Below, piece by piece: positions 46,419 through 58,658 of a stretch of DNA of 64,000 nt (position 1 is the first letter of the stretch; each line of letters begins with the position of its first letter). Under the pieces are notes generated by a model. That model saw only the letters and a list, made by a program, of their open reading frames with translations, ran no database searches and had not been told where the DNA came from. The stretch comes from Rosa chinensis (lineage: Eukaryota; Streptophyta; Magnoliopsida; Rosales; Rosaceae): the NCBI RefSeq assembly GCF_002994745.2, contig NC_037090.1, positions 27,324,501 through 27,388,500 on the forward strand, read 5' to 3'. Both the position numbers and the translations under genes were made by a program.

Positions 46419-47097
46419 CTGAATGAAAAAAATCTAATAAGAGTCATAACTTTAGAAAAAACAGAAGATATAGGCCAAGACAATTAGATTGGCAGGAGCA
46501 TACATTGGGAGTACTGTTTCGCACATTCGGAGAACCCATTTCAGCTTCTCATTTTGAAGCTTCAAATTTAGCAACTATAGGGATAGCGCAGAAGGTAGAC
46601 AACTAGATTAGTGTGCAAATTAACATGGTATTTGTCTAAGGAGACCCTGCCTAAGGAGAACATGTCTCATAGCTGCGTCAATGTACTCATTGACTGGCTG
46701 ACCAGAAGAAATCATGTAATTATATAAACAAAAACAGTATTCAACATTCAACAACCATTCACAGAGGCCAAAACAGATGCAAATGGAATTCAATTAATCA
46801 ATCGATTCAATTCCCATTAACAGAGGCCAAAACAGATGCAAATATGCAATTCAATCGTTTTGATTTTGAACCCAAGAACGAAAAAAAAAATTCTTCAATT
46901 TTCTTGGTATGTCTAAGCCACACAAATGTGCATAAAATCTTCACAGTGCTCTTAAGATTTTGATTCATCACATACAGGGATATTACATATATGTTTATTA
47001 AGCTATAGTTTACTCTGGGAAGCTCAAATCATTTATGCCTTCAGTGTAACAAATAATCATAGTTACAAGAGAAGTGAATATATGAAAACAAACAAAC

Positions 47098-48952
47098 CTT
47101 GATCCGGTCATTGCTACTAAAGCCATCAAGTTGATTAAGCAATTCAAGCATTGTAAGCCATCAAGTTGATAAGGCAAAGGAAATCTGTAGAACAAACATT
47201 TAAATCTAAGAAACATCACAAACAAATAATTCAATTTTTCACAATGCAAGGACATTATAACTTTAAGAAACAGATTGTACAAAACTATATGTCTAGCTAG
47301 CTAGCTAGAACATTAGCTAGCCCTTGGGACTTGGGAGCAGGGACGGAGCTAGTAAACACAGACACAAATAGTTTAAAAGGGCATCTCTGCAGCAGCCTTA
47401 TATAAAGATCAAAGAATATCTTTACTATTTCAAGTTTGAATTGTGCATTCCAATCTTGAAACCTTTCAAACCTCAGCACAAAGGTGTTACAATTAAGTTA
47501 AATGTTTGTGACGAACTCCCATAACAAACTTGCTTCAAGTATACCTCATCATCAAAACATTATTTGTTTATAGTTGGGTTAAAGACAAGAACTGGCCGGA
47601 GTCCCTTTTCTCATTTGTTACGTTACAAAATCTGTAAAATTGCACATCTCAAACTTAGTTCTTACCTGAGGGACTCATGACACCATTGTCAAAATAATAC
47701 ATTGTAAAAATGTACGTTTCCTACCGTTCAGTTAAAAACTATTTGTATTTTACTCCAAGTATATATGCAGTACTGAGAGAGCAACATATATAGAGACATC
47801 AGCAAAGAGTGTAAAACCTAAGATTTGTTTCTCTTCATGTTCATTATTGCCTAGACCGATATAGCTCAAGAAATCACACACACTCTTCATCACTTACCGT
47901 AGAAAATAATGAAAAGTGAAGAATCTGCTTGATAATGGGTTCCAAACTCATAAGCTATCTGAAGCATTTCTTAATTATATTTAATTTTAGTTCATTTTCT
48001 AGTTTTATACAAAACTTTATCGAAGCTTGTCAGAGTTCTTCAAGGCTCCTCAAAGAGCCGGTATTGTTGTCCTAGCCTAATTGTATGCGATTCCAATTGT
48101 TATTCATGAGTCTAAACTCTAAAGCCATATCTTGTGAAAAGAAAAATGTGATAAAGACTGAACACATCACACATGGTAAGTAAGAAAGCTGGTTTTAATC
48201 ACCAGCTAGCATTACAGTAAAAGGTACTGATCATTTTTCATCAGCTAATCTGCAGTTGATACTTTAAAAGCTAAACAGCATATCTGGCACATAAATTAGG
48301 CTAGGCTAGCAAAGCAAATTGGACACTTTTCCATTTACATCCCTGATATTCAAAACCACAATAACTATGCTTAAAGCAAGAAACACCGAGACTAAAAAAC
48401 CTAAATCCCACAGAGAAAAAGGAGCATACCTCAACAATGTTGCCGACCAAGCAGGGCAACTGCTTATTGAGCTTAATCTTTTCCTGATTCTCCTTTATCT
48501 TTTCCTTGTATGAATCCAGCTCCAAGTTTGTTCTTTGCAATTCTTCCTTCAATCCCACAGCAAAAAGTCAGACAAATATACACACAAAGAATCCTAAAAT
48601 TACTTCACAAAAAATACTACATGCTTATCCTTTTACAACCCAATAAATAACAAAACAAAATTTCAGAAAAACCCACAAATTCCAGGGTAGAACAAAATCA
48701 AATTCGAGGGCTTTTCACCCTAATTCTCCGAACTGAATCAATAATTAAGGAAACCCTAACTCCCACTAGTTGTAACCCTAGACTAGTAGAAGCGCAAGTA
48801 CAGAGAGAGTTAGAGAGAGAGAGAGAAGGGGCCTTGAGAATTCGGATCTCGTTGTCCAGAAGATGGGTGGCCCTGACAATGTCGTCGGTGGTCATCGCGG
48901 CCAGCTGATCATCCTCGAAGCTCGTATCCTCGACCACCATATTGGTCGCCAT
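47098..48952 (-). pseudogene. RPT5: Captured 26S proteasome regulatory ATPase RPT5 (subunit 6A) gene fragment
   Basis: Exon 1 (48833-48952) begins at the native ATG and encodes [20 protein letters not shown] and [10 protein letters not shown]. Exon 2 (48430-48546) encodes [20 protein letters not shown] and [16 protein letters not shown] third piece (47098-47154) encodes TMLELLNQLDGFSSNDRIK from the AAA domain. These match plant RPT5 strongly. The donor of exon 1 reads AAG|GCCCC instead of GT, so it is likely dead. The exons for the Walker A/B core are deleted. About 250 bp of 5' flank up to 49200, where CACTA subterminal repeats begin, was probably captured too, including 5' UTR and perhaps promoter. 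Confidence 0.9.
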
Positions 48953-50512
48953 AATCGGATTTTCAGATTTGCTTGAACGAGAGTGAGAGAAGAGTTTTCA
49001 GAGAGGTAGTTTTGTTGAGTGGAAGAGAGAGAAAGCTGAGAGGGAGAGTGGGAGAGATAGATCACTGGTGAGATCGGGGAGATGAAGAGTGATTTTGAGA
49101 GAGAGCGCGAGCTCGGGTTTTGGCCGAATGGTGGTGGGAAGTGAAAAATTGAAAATTTGGCCAAGTCAATTAAGAAGGGCGCCAAGCATTGAACCCTAAA
49201 ACTCAGACAACAGCAATTTCAGTATATTGTCTAAAAGAGAGTCGCACAATAGACAACTGAAAAACTGTTGTGTGAATCAATACAATCAGACGACATCTTT
49301 TTCGATCATTGTATAAATGGTAATTGCACAACAGAGAAATAATAACTGTTGTCTGATTAAAAACAATCAGACAACATCTTTTATCAACCATTGTATAAAT
49401 GAACCTTGGACAACATCACGTAATAACTGTTGTCTGAATTGACTCATTCAGACAACATCAAAAAAATCAACCATTGTCTGAAATGCTTTTGCACAAGAGC
49501 CAAGAAAAAACTATTGTTGGATTCGAAAACTTAGACGACAGAATATTTCTTGCTGTCGTCTGATTATTTCAGACGATAGTTAAAATGTTTGCTGTCGTCT
49601 GATATGTGTTGTCTGATTCCGAAATTGGTGTAGTGTCTAGGCCTTTAATTTTGGATATTGCGGCCTTAACCGGCGTAATACCCAAATTAGAGAGTTGGTT
49701 GTGGCCTTAACCGACATAGTCAATACACTGAAAGGATAATTGGTTTAGTAGCCTTGACCGGTATTAGATACGGGACTTGACACATATAGGAAATGCATGC
49801 ATTTGTGAAATTGGCATCGATATTTGCTAGATAGTTAGTGTGAATCATCCGACACTCCCATGTTTTCATTAATTTGAAATCAAAATTTCATTTTCTTGTT
49901 CGTTAATTAATTGTTTAGTTTACTTTTCGGTTGCGTTTAATTTAGTTAATTCACAATTCAAATCTTCCTATAATTTTCGACTCATTTGTGCATATCCACC
50001 ATTGGGCTCTTAGTTTTGATTAGGCTTTGGTGAAAACCAGAGCCGAGCATTGCTAAGGCTTTGTGCCTTAGAATAGCATTTTATTTATTTTCTTTTACTT
50101 TTTCCTTGATTTTCTTAGTGACTCTAGTTCCGACTATCCAAAAATTGTGGGTTAGCCACTAATCCTCGAGGTACAATAATCAAGGTTTTAATACTTCCCT
50201 TACTTGACAACGATTCGTACGCTTGCAAGAGTATGTGCATCAAGTCACTAACAATTCACAGCTCACGAGTAATTTTTTTTTTTTAAACTCTAAAAAAGTA
50301 AATAGACAAGCTTGGCCAAAACACCCGCTCCTGCTCAAAACTTCTATCTTATGAAATGTGTATATATGCCAGAATCACTATTCAATTGTTTATCAAAATG
50401 AAAGTGGAGATTGCGTATGGACTAATGAAAGACTTTTTTCACAATTCTACAAAACGTAATATGTAAAACAATAACATCTTTGGTTAACTTTTACTAATAT
50501 AAAAAACTTCTT

Positions 50513-50542
50513 CCCGCAGCATCGCACGGATTCGTTACCTAG
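50513..50542 (+). mobile_element. Helitron-like 3' terminus
   Basis: CCCGCAGCATCGCACGGA, then TTCGTTACCTAG followed by T. This has the GC-rich stem plus CTAG form of plant Helitron ends. The 5' end was not located. Confidence 0.45.
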
Positions 50543-50574
50543 TCTATTCTCAATGATAATGTGAGCTGGCGTCT

Positions 50575-50578
<4 letters not shown>

Positions 50579-50646
<68 letters not shown>
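50579..50646. repeat. (GA)n microsatellite, ~68 bp
   Basis: Uninterrupted AG/GA dinucleotide run. Confidence 0.97.
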
Positions 50647-50649
<3 letters not shown>

Positions 50650-52452
50650 TGCTGGGGGAGAGAGATGAGTGGCATAAAATATAGTTTACTAATTATATTA
50701 AGGGCAAAACTGTCATTTTGCTTGAAACGGGGTAACTGGGAATAAAAATTTGTTGCTGGGATAAATGGGATAAGTTTGGCCAATTTTAGTGTTTTGGGTT
50801 AAGGACCCATTTATATTTCTCAATTTAACTAGTTCTCAAAATATCATTTTATAGTCCTTTGCTTTTTTCTTGTGTCTTAACCGAATTGAACTTCATCTTT
50901 AATTTATAGCAATGCATGCACCGTATTTGGTATATTATTTTTCATTTTGTAGCAAGTAGTTATTCAAAACTATCATTTCTTGAAATGTTTCATTCGAAGA
51001 AACATTTGGTATAGCACAATTGTCATCTGGATCTTGACTATCTTTGATAAACAACCTAATCGAATTAGACAATGTTATATACTTTAACTAGGAATAACAT
51101 AGAACTCTCTCTAAAGTAATAAATAATCATTTATCGATAAATGAATAAATTATTCATTCATCGATAATATAATAACCCCTCTAAAGTAATAATTTTTTAT
51201 AGTGCCAACATTATTCATTTATAAGGGTTTTACAGTCACTCTTTATTCAAAAGTGTGATGGAAAGAGTCACTACACAAGTAATTTCACATATATACTGAT
51301 CATAACAGATTTTAGATCAAAAATACAAATCATGAAACAGATTAAATTGAATACAATGAACTCAAGACATATGGTTTGTGAGAGTGTTCTATGGCTGACT
51401 GTTTGTTCAAACACAAAATTACTCCTCACACTAGGTGTGGTAGATGTCGCGATTCGCTAGAATAAGTTATACAAAGTTTGTGGGAGTGTTTTATGGCTAA
51501 AAAGATGTGGGAACTCAATTGGTTGAACGGTGTTGATAAGGTACGTATCTTGCTAATTTAGTGATTTACTTTTTATGTTGTTGCTACTGGACAACCAAAA
51601 GAAGTAAAACTTTTTGTTACAATCAGCCGGTGGATTTGAAATAATATGAATGAAGCTCATCATGAAAAAAAAAGGGTTCGAACCACAACAACTTCTTGTC
51701 TTCTTACCAGGTGCTGTGAATGGTAAGTTGAATTTACTAGAGTGATGCAATGTTGCACAAGGGGAGATCATATAATTGAGGCACATGATTAACCAATTTT
51801 TAATCCAAGTGTGAAGTTATTTATTGATTTTTTGGGTGGGTGGGGGGTGGCCCACTTTAAGGGCTAAAATGGTCATTTCAAGACAAAAAAAAACTCATAT
51901 GTGTCCTTAAAAGGATTCAAAGTGGGTTAGATCGTCAGAATTAACGGAATCTGAGAAATTGGACATGACTGACTGAAATTGGAAAGTTTGGGGGGTAAAA
52001 ATTCAAAATTGAGAGTCGAGGGGGGTGACATGATATGACACCCCCAAATCTCAGGGGGGTAAACTGAAATTAATCCTTATATTAATGTTGACAGAATAAT
52101 GTTAGGTAATTAACATTTACTATTAATAAAGATTAATTAATGACCTCTTATATAGAGTAAATTGAGACCTATCAACACTTCATTTTTGATGTGGGAGAGG
52201 TGTCCTTGCCTAAGCGTAATATCTAAGGTGGGGGGACCCCTCTTGAGGCAGTCCGAAGGTGGCCCTTCAGACCTTACTCGAGCGGGGTGCTAAGATGTGG
52301 ATGTACCCTAGATGTCAGGTTTGGCTTGGGTATCATTGTGCGGGATCTCAGTAGATGCACTCGATGCCAATACATTTATTTTTTTCGTTTATGCTTGATA
52401 CCTAGCTAATATGTCATACCTTTTTGTATCACAACTCAAAAAAGGGATCTAA

Positions 52453-52797
52453 GAGCATCTTGTGGCTCCTTAGCTATTTTGGAGAGCATGATTAGCTTTT
52501 TATCTATTTTAGCAGCTGCACCAGACTCGTAAGTGGCTCTCTATTATAACTTTTATCTATTTCGCTCCTAAATATAGAGAGCGGGATGAGGCTCTCTATA
52601 ATTTAAAACATTCATTTTAAGTTATTTTATGTAATTTATAAATACAATTAAACTATTTAATATTTATTTAAAAAATAATATAAATTCAAAACTAGCTAAA
52701 ATAGAGAGCATTGATGTAGACGTTCTAAAGTGGTTAGCTAAAATAACTTTTTAGCTACTTTAGCTAAAATTTAACTCAAAAATAGCTAGCATTGCTA
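52453..52797. mobile_element. AT-rich MITE, copy 1
   Basis: Starts GAGCATCTTGTGGCTCCTTA and ends just before a second GAGCATC start (52798). It contains AGCAGCTGCACCAGAC and CTCTCTATAATTTAAAA. Copy 2 follows directly and is split by the Copia element: 52798-52855 continues at 58998-59290 with the same text. Confidence 0.7.
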
Positions 52798-52855
52798 GAG
52801 CATCTTTAACAGACTCTCTATTTTAGCTCCTTAGTTATTTTAGAGAGCATGTTTA

Positions 52856-53173
52856 TGATAGCCATGACATCCAAGATGAGTTAGGGTTTGTGAAATGAAC
52901 ACGAAAAACAAAGAGAGAGATATTTTCAGAGAGAAGAACTCACACACCTCTTTCTATTTCTCACAGCTTTCTTAACAGAATCAGAGAGAGTATCTCTATT
53001 TATACAAGACACCTAACTACACTGTTCGTAGCTAACTAATTAGCTCTAATCAACTAATTAGTAACTAATTAACTAATTAATTGTTGAAACAGATATAATA
53101 GCTGCAAACAGCTGGCAAGAGAAACGTGTCCAAAATACACTCGAAACTTCTAGAGTTTCATAACCAGCTAACA
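52856..53173 (-). repeat. 3' LTR of the Copia element
   Basis: Left LTR, TG...CA ends (TGATAGCC ... GCTAACA). The RNase H frame ends 6 nt inside it. Confidence 0.95.
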
Positions 53174-54403
53174 CCCCTCCTCAAGCTCAGCTAGGGTTAC
53201 TAGCCTGAGATTGACACAGTGTGTTCTAAAGATAGGAGAAGGCAGCCCTTTTGTCAAAATATCAGCAGTCTGCTCTATAGTGGGAACATATTCTAAGCAA
53301 AGATCATTGTGTTGCACACGTTCTCGAACAAAATGGAAGTCATTATCCAAATGTTTAATCTTAGAGTGAAAGACTGGATTGGACGCCAAGGCCAAAGCTG
53401 ACAAGTTGTCACATTTGAGCAAAGGAGCGCGAGGAATCTTGATCTTCAATTCACATAGCAAGTGTCTGATCCAGCTAATCTCAGCAGCAGTGTTGGCTAG
53501 ACTCCTGTATTCAGATTTTGTTAAGCTTCGTGACACAGTACCTTGCTTCTTAGACTGCCATGACACAGGACATAAACCAATATACACAACAAATCCAGTG
53601 GTAAAGCGCTTCTGTATGACTTCTCTAGCCCAATCAGCATCACAGAAGGCCTTAACATTCACAGTGTTGTTCACGGCACCAGTAGAGCTATAGAACAATC
53701 CTTTATGTAATGTCCCTTGTAAGTACCTTAAGATTCTTTTGACTGCAGCATAATGTACATCTGTAGGATTTGTCATGAATTGACACACAGTATTGACAGC
53801 ATATGCAATGTCTGGTCGTGTGAATGTTAGATACCGTAAAGCACCTACAATACTTTTGTACACAGTGGGATCCTTGAGAGGAGTACCTTGGTCCTTTGTC
53901 ATTTGATAGTGAGGAAGGCATGGGGAGCTACAGGATTTAATAGTATCCATTCCTGTCTTGGCAAGAAGGTCCTTGGCATACTTAGTCTGACTCATAAATA
54001 TACCATGTTGAACTTTGGCTACTTCCAATCCAAGAAAGTATGTTAAAGTACCTAGATCCTTCATGTCAAACACCATACTGAGCTCAGATATAACCTCATG
54101 AATGCCTGTTGAATCTGAACCTGTAATTACTATATCATCAACATACAGTAGCAAAGCAATCATTCCTCCTGTAGTATGCCTAATAAAGAGACTTGGATCA
54201 GAATGAGAGAAAGTGAATCCTAGGCTTGGCAGAAAACTAGTAAACTTCTCATTCCATGCTCTTGGAGCTTGCTTTAGGCCATAGAGAGATTTTCTTAACA
54301 AGCACACATAATCGGGATGCACATGATCAATGAAGCCTTGGGGTTTAGCCATATAGACTTCTTCCTTCAAATCTCCATGACATCTAATTGTCTTAACTCC
54401 CAA
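53168..54403 (-). pseudogene. Copia reverse transcriptase and RNase H
   Basis: 411-codon frame: HGDLKEEVYMAKPQGF, LRKSLYGLKQAPRAW, the catalytic YVDDIVITG, then ARP/RNase H (GLFYSSTG, CDADWAREV, SKSEYRSLANTAAEISWIR) to LVTLAELEEGC. The first ~9 codons are not native: a deletion of about 16 nt near 54380 separates it from the preceding frame (LRQLDV), removing the KNAFL-type residues. Confidence 0.9.
53174..53184 (-). promoter_or_regulatory. Polypurine tract of the Copia element
   Basis: The minus strand reads GAGGAGGGGTG directly next to the 3' LTR; the usual plus-strand primer. Confidence 0.8.
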
Positions 54404-57327
54404 TTGTTCATGGCAGCAAGAGCTAAAATAACTCTTACTGTGCTATGTCTTACAACAGGACTAAAAGTCTCATCATAATCAAGACCTTTAGCTTGACTAA
54501 AACCTTGAACTACTAACCTGGCTTTGTGTCTCGAAATAGAGCCATAAGGGTTTTTCTTGATCTTGTATATCCATTTGCTTCCCACGATATTTCTGTTCTT
54601 GGGACATGGAACAAGAGACCAAGTGCCTTGCTTCTTTAGGGCATCAATCTCCTCCAGCATTGCTTGATCCCATTCAGACCTACCAGTAGCTGCCCTGAAT
54701 GACTTTGGTTCAACAATATCACTAATGTCTGATATAGCAGTGAAACCACTAGAGAAGGGATACTCATCATACAGTTTCTGTTGTGCAATGGCAGAGAAAC
54801 AGTAAAAGTCTTCAAAAGTTTTCTGCTTAACAATCCCATTTTTGGCTCTAGTCATCATAGAATGAACATTGTAATTCTGGTTCACAATGAACTCTAATTC
54901 CTGAGGAAGATTCTCACCATTGATATTTCCACCGAATTGTAAAGCATTAGCCTCATTTTTATTCAAACCATCAACTGGAACAACTACAAGGCCTTCATTA
55001 ACATTTTGGTCACCATCAACTTCATTCTGGTCAACATTTCCCATTTCAGTGACAACATTACTAGTCTCATTCTGTTCACCAATTTCTACTTCATTAACAC
55101 CACCATTTTGATCACCACTAGCCTCTACTTCTTCCATGTCCACATCACCACTTCGTGCATTTTGATCACCACAAGCCTCTACTTCATTAACACCACCATT
55201 TTGATCACCACTAGCCTCTACTTCTATGTTCACATCACCACTACGGTGCACATCACCACTTCGTGCATTACTATTACCATCATTGCCCCCCTCCAACGCA
55301 GTGGGGGCCTCACTGAGTGGAACAGTAACACCAAGGACAGGCATGCTCTGGGAAAGAGTAGGAAGATGTGTAGACGATGGAAAGAAGGTGACAGGATCAA
55401 CAGGGGAGGACACAGGTTGAGAAGAAGACTTAAATGGAAAACAAGATTCATCATGGATAACATGCCTGGACAGCCACAGTTTATGTTGCAGAATACTATA
55501 ACAGAAAACTCCCTTGTAGCCTAAAGCATAACCTAAGAACACACATTTGGTAGTTCTTGGATCTAACTTGTCATGAGTATAGGGTTTGAGATATGGAAAA
55601 CAAGAAGAGCCAAACACCTTGAGCTGAGAAATATCTGGACACTTATGAAACAAGAGCTCATATGGAGAAGTCATCTTGAGAGACTTGCAAGGCATTCTAT
55701 TGATAAGATAACTAGAATGAGCTACACTATGGAACCAAAAATGTTTTGGTAGGCATGCAGTTGACATCAAGGAAATGGCAGTTTCTACAATGTGTCTATT
55801 CTTCCGCTCAGCAACCCCATTTTTCTGAGGGGTATAGGGACAAGTGATGCGATGTAGAATTCCTTTTGAAGCTAGGAAATTTTGAAAGGCTTTGCTATTA
55901 AACTCACCACCCCCATCAGTTTGAAAGATTTTAATTGTGGCTTCAAACTGTGTAGACACAAAAGCACAAAATTTCACAAATTGGGCAAGAACATCAGATT
56001 TATTGATAAGTGGAAAAATCCACACAAATTTGGTACAATCATCAATGAAAGTAACATAGTATCTATATCCCTCTATGGAGAGGTAGGGAGCAGGTCCCCA
56101 CACATCAGAATGTATCTTGTGAAAAGGAAGGAGACTTTTGGATACTAAATGAGGAAAAGGTAATCTATGCATCTTGCCTTCTAAGCAGTAGGTACAGACA
56201 TGACTAGAAGTGGAACAAGGCAACTTTATTTGAGAACAAGATAACATTTTGGACATTACAGGTTGAGTAGGATGACCTAACCGTTGATGCCAAACTGGAT
56301 ATGGAATGGAGGAGCTAACAAAGGCAGTATGAGACAACTCATGCCTTGAAGCAACATATGGTGTCTTGAAGAGAAAAAGGCCTTCCTCACTACTCTTTTC
56401 TTGGTAGAGAACAGTTTTGGATGCCTTGTCCTGCACAGCAATATCATTCTCATCAAGTGTGATAAAACAGTTGTTATCACGGCAAAGTTTTGTAAATGAT
56501 AGGAGATTCATGGCTAGATTAGAAACATGTAAAACTTGATTAAGTCTCAAGATATGATCAGCAGGTTTAATATAACTTGAACCAGTATGTGCTACATTCA
56601 AACCTGTACCATTACCAATGGTGATTTTGTTGTCAGAAGTATATGGCTGAGTGAGATTTCGAAGATCGGAAGTCATATGATGTGTAGCACCAGAGTCTCC
56701 TATCCACACATCATTGTTGACATGAGCAGCAGATGTAGCAAATGCACCAGACTGATGCATTGAGCAGGCAGAAGAAGATGTTGAGGCACCACTGCTGGGA
56801 TGAAAGCCACCAGGGAAACTTGAGTTGGATGCTCCTGTAGGTACAAGATATCCACCCTGAGGTTGTCGGAAGCCACAATTGTAGCCTCCAGAAGACTGAG
56901 CAGTTAAAGCAGTGAGTGATGCAGGAGGCTTAGACCCTTGATAAGCAAAATTAGCCCTATGAGTGCAGTTTAAAGCAACATGTCCTTTTAATCCACAGAT
57001 TTGACAAGTGGGAATGGACAAGGATGGATGACCAGCAGGTACATCAGTTCTGTAGAAACAGTTGGCAGTAGTATGGCCTTTCTTGGAGCAAATTTGACAT
57101 TCAGGTGCTAGTCCATTGTTGGATGGCCTATTTTGAGGAGCTTGCTGGCCCTTATAGTCAGGATTTTGATAACAAGTACTTGTGAGATGTCCATGTTTGC
57201 CACAAATTTGACACTTGTGAACACGAAAACATGTGTCCACAGTATGGCCTCTCTTTCCACACACTGGACATTCAACACTACCACCATTTTGTTTTCCATC
57301 CTTAGCTTCACTGTCATCTTTGAGACT
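54367..57327 (-). pseudogene. Copia nucleocapsid, protease, integrase and N-terminal RT
   Basis: Frame open after the UAG at 57328-57330. Four CCHC knuckles come first (CPVCGKRGHTVDTC, CQICGKHGHLTSTC, CQICSKKGHTTANC, CQICGLKGHVALNC). Protease follows (WIGDSGATHHMTSDL), then GAG-pre-integrase (WHQRLGHPT) and the integrase core (HSDVWGPAP, FQTDGGGEF, NGVAERKNRHIVE). An acidic linker (55000-55300) repeats GDQNGGVNEVEA-type phrases. The RT start (DALKKQGTWSLVP, SKWIYKIKKNPYGSI) leads to the frameshift at LRQLDV. Confidence 0.9.
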
Positions 57328-58083
57328 CTATCCTCTATTTTCACCATTTCTTTCTCCATTCCTTGTACCATCTCCTCTGGCTACCATGGCACTCATGCTA
57401 GAGTGAAGAGAGAAGCTTCCTTCAATACGTCTTTCTGCAGAGAGTAATTGAGATCTCAAGTCTCGAAGAGTAATAGGTGTCTCTCTTCCTTCAATCACAG
57501 TCCTAACTGTTGAATATTCTTCAGGTAGTCCATTCAAGATAACAATGATCACATCCTCATCAGGAATAGCAACTCCAGCAGATACAAGTTGATCAAGAGC
57601 ACTCTTCACTCGCTGTAAGTACTTCTCAATAGATTCACCACCTTTTCGAAGTGTTTGTAACTCAGTTTTGAGGTGCATGATGCTTACTCTGGATACAGCA
57701 GAAAATCGTTCTTGAAGAGCAAGCCATGCTTGTCTAGAGGTTTTGCAACCAATAATCACATCCACAATATCTTCATTCAGTGTGGCCATGAGCAAACTCA
57801 ATAAGGCCATATCAGTTTACTTCCATGCCTTATATGCTGCAATTTCTTCACTAGTAACCTCACCTTCAGTTGTAAGTGCATAACGAGGGGGTGCCATCTC
57901 AGTACCATCATAATAGCCAAAGAGACCATTGCCAGCAAGAGTGGACTCAAACTGAAAGCTCCATTTGATGAAGTTTCTGTCTCCAAGTCGAATAGTGATT
58001 ACACTCAAAAGTGAGTGCACAACAGAGTGAGTAAGAGCAGGTGTAGTAACAACTCGAGGTGCCATTAATACCTTTTTCTGCAA
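57328..58083 (-). pseudogene. Copia gag
   Basis: Starts near 58083 (MAPRVVTTPALTHSVV at its sixth codon on). It has the UBN2/gag pattern: LGDRNFIKWSFQFESTLAGN, then an in-frame TAA (57817-57819) after AAYKAWK, followed by SRQAWLALQERFSAVSR and LNGLPEEYSTVRTVIEG. It ends at UAG (57328-57330), beyond which the frame enters the zinc knuckles. Confidence 0.88.
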
Positions 58084-58642
58084 ATTTCAACAATACACTT
58101 CTACAGGGAGCATCAAATATAACAATTTTCCAACAAGTTCTAGAAATCAACAACTCGATACAAGTAGCTTCTTCAATCGAATTTAGTGTGAGCACAAATT
58201 TACACTCTTTTTGTTCAGATCTTGCACTCAATTTACTTATAACCAAATCAATTTGCTCCAATTTTGCTATCAAGAACTCAATTTGTTCGAATTTTGCCCT
58301 AATTCTCCAATTTTCATGCTAATGAACATAAGTTTCTTGCTCAACTAAACACAGTGCTCAAGTTTTACACATAATTTTGCTCATTTGTTCAAGGACGCAG
58401 CTCAAAATACATAGATCATTGTATAGAGAAACATAGACAAGTGTAATTCACCTTAGAATTTCAGCGAACACTAGAGTAGCTTGGAATCGAACACCGAAGG
58501 AGCGCACCACTTGATTCAAGCTTCAAAGATGAACAAAGCTTTAGATCGCAGCAGAAATGAAGCAGGATCTGAAATCACATAGAGTAAGTACTTGCGCCAA
58601 GATAATGGATGCGGAAGCATGAGTCACAGGTCCTGGATCTAT

Positions 58643-58658
58643 GGAAGCTCTGATACCA
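58643..58658 (-). promoter_or_regulatory. tRNA-iMet primer-binding site of the Copia element
   Basis: The minus strand reads TGGTATCAGAGCTTCC directly adjoining the 5' LTR. Confidence 0.93.

Larger units (their letters stand above)
43155..49635. mobile_element. Non-autonomous CACTA (En/Spm) element carrying host gene fragments (Pack-CACTA)
   Basis: The termini are CACTACACCAATTTTTC (43155) and, inverted, CACTACACCAATTTCGG (49635). A perfect 3-bp target duplication TCT flanks it (43152-43154, 49636-49638). Subterminal regions (43170-43560, 49205-49620) are packed with GTTGTCTGA/TCAGACAAC and TCAGACGACAG motifs in both orientations, as expected for transposase binding sites. No transposase frame is present. 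The interior holds fragments of an RPT5 proteasome ATPase gene and a UBX-domain gene, both on the minus strand. Confidence 0.93.
49639..52450. other. Intergenic repeats right of the CACTA element
   Basis: Decayed retroelement-like DNA (49640-50290), a Helitron-like terminus (50513-50542), a GA microsatellite, a partial end of the palindromic-array family (50700-50820, TAAATGGGATAAGTTTGGCC) and AT-rich MITE-like text (51100-51240). No gene seen. Confidence 0.45.

Noticed and set aside
50447..50783. Leu-Ser repeat frames
   Set aside because: Translation of the GA microsatellite.
55006..55524. 172-codon Thr/Ile-rich plus-strand frame
   Set aside because: Antisense of the acidic linker of the Copia polyprotein.
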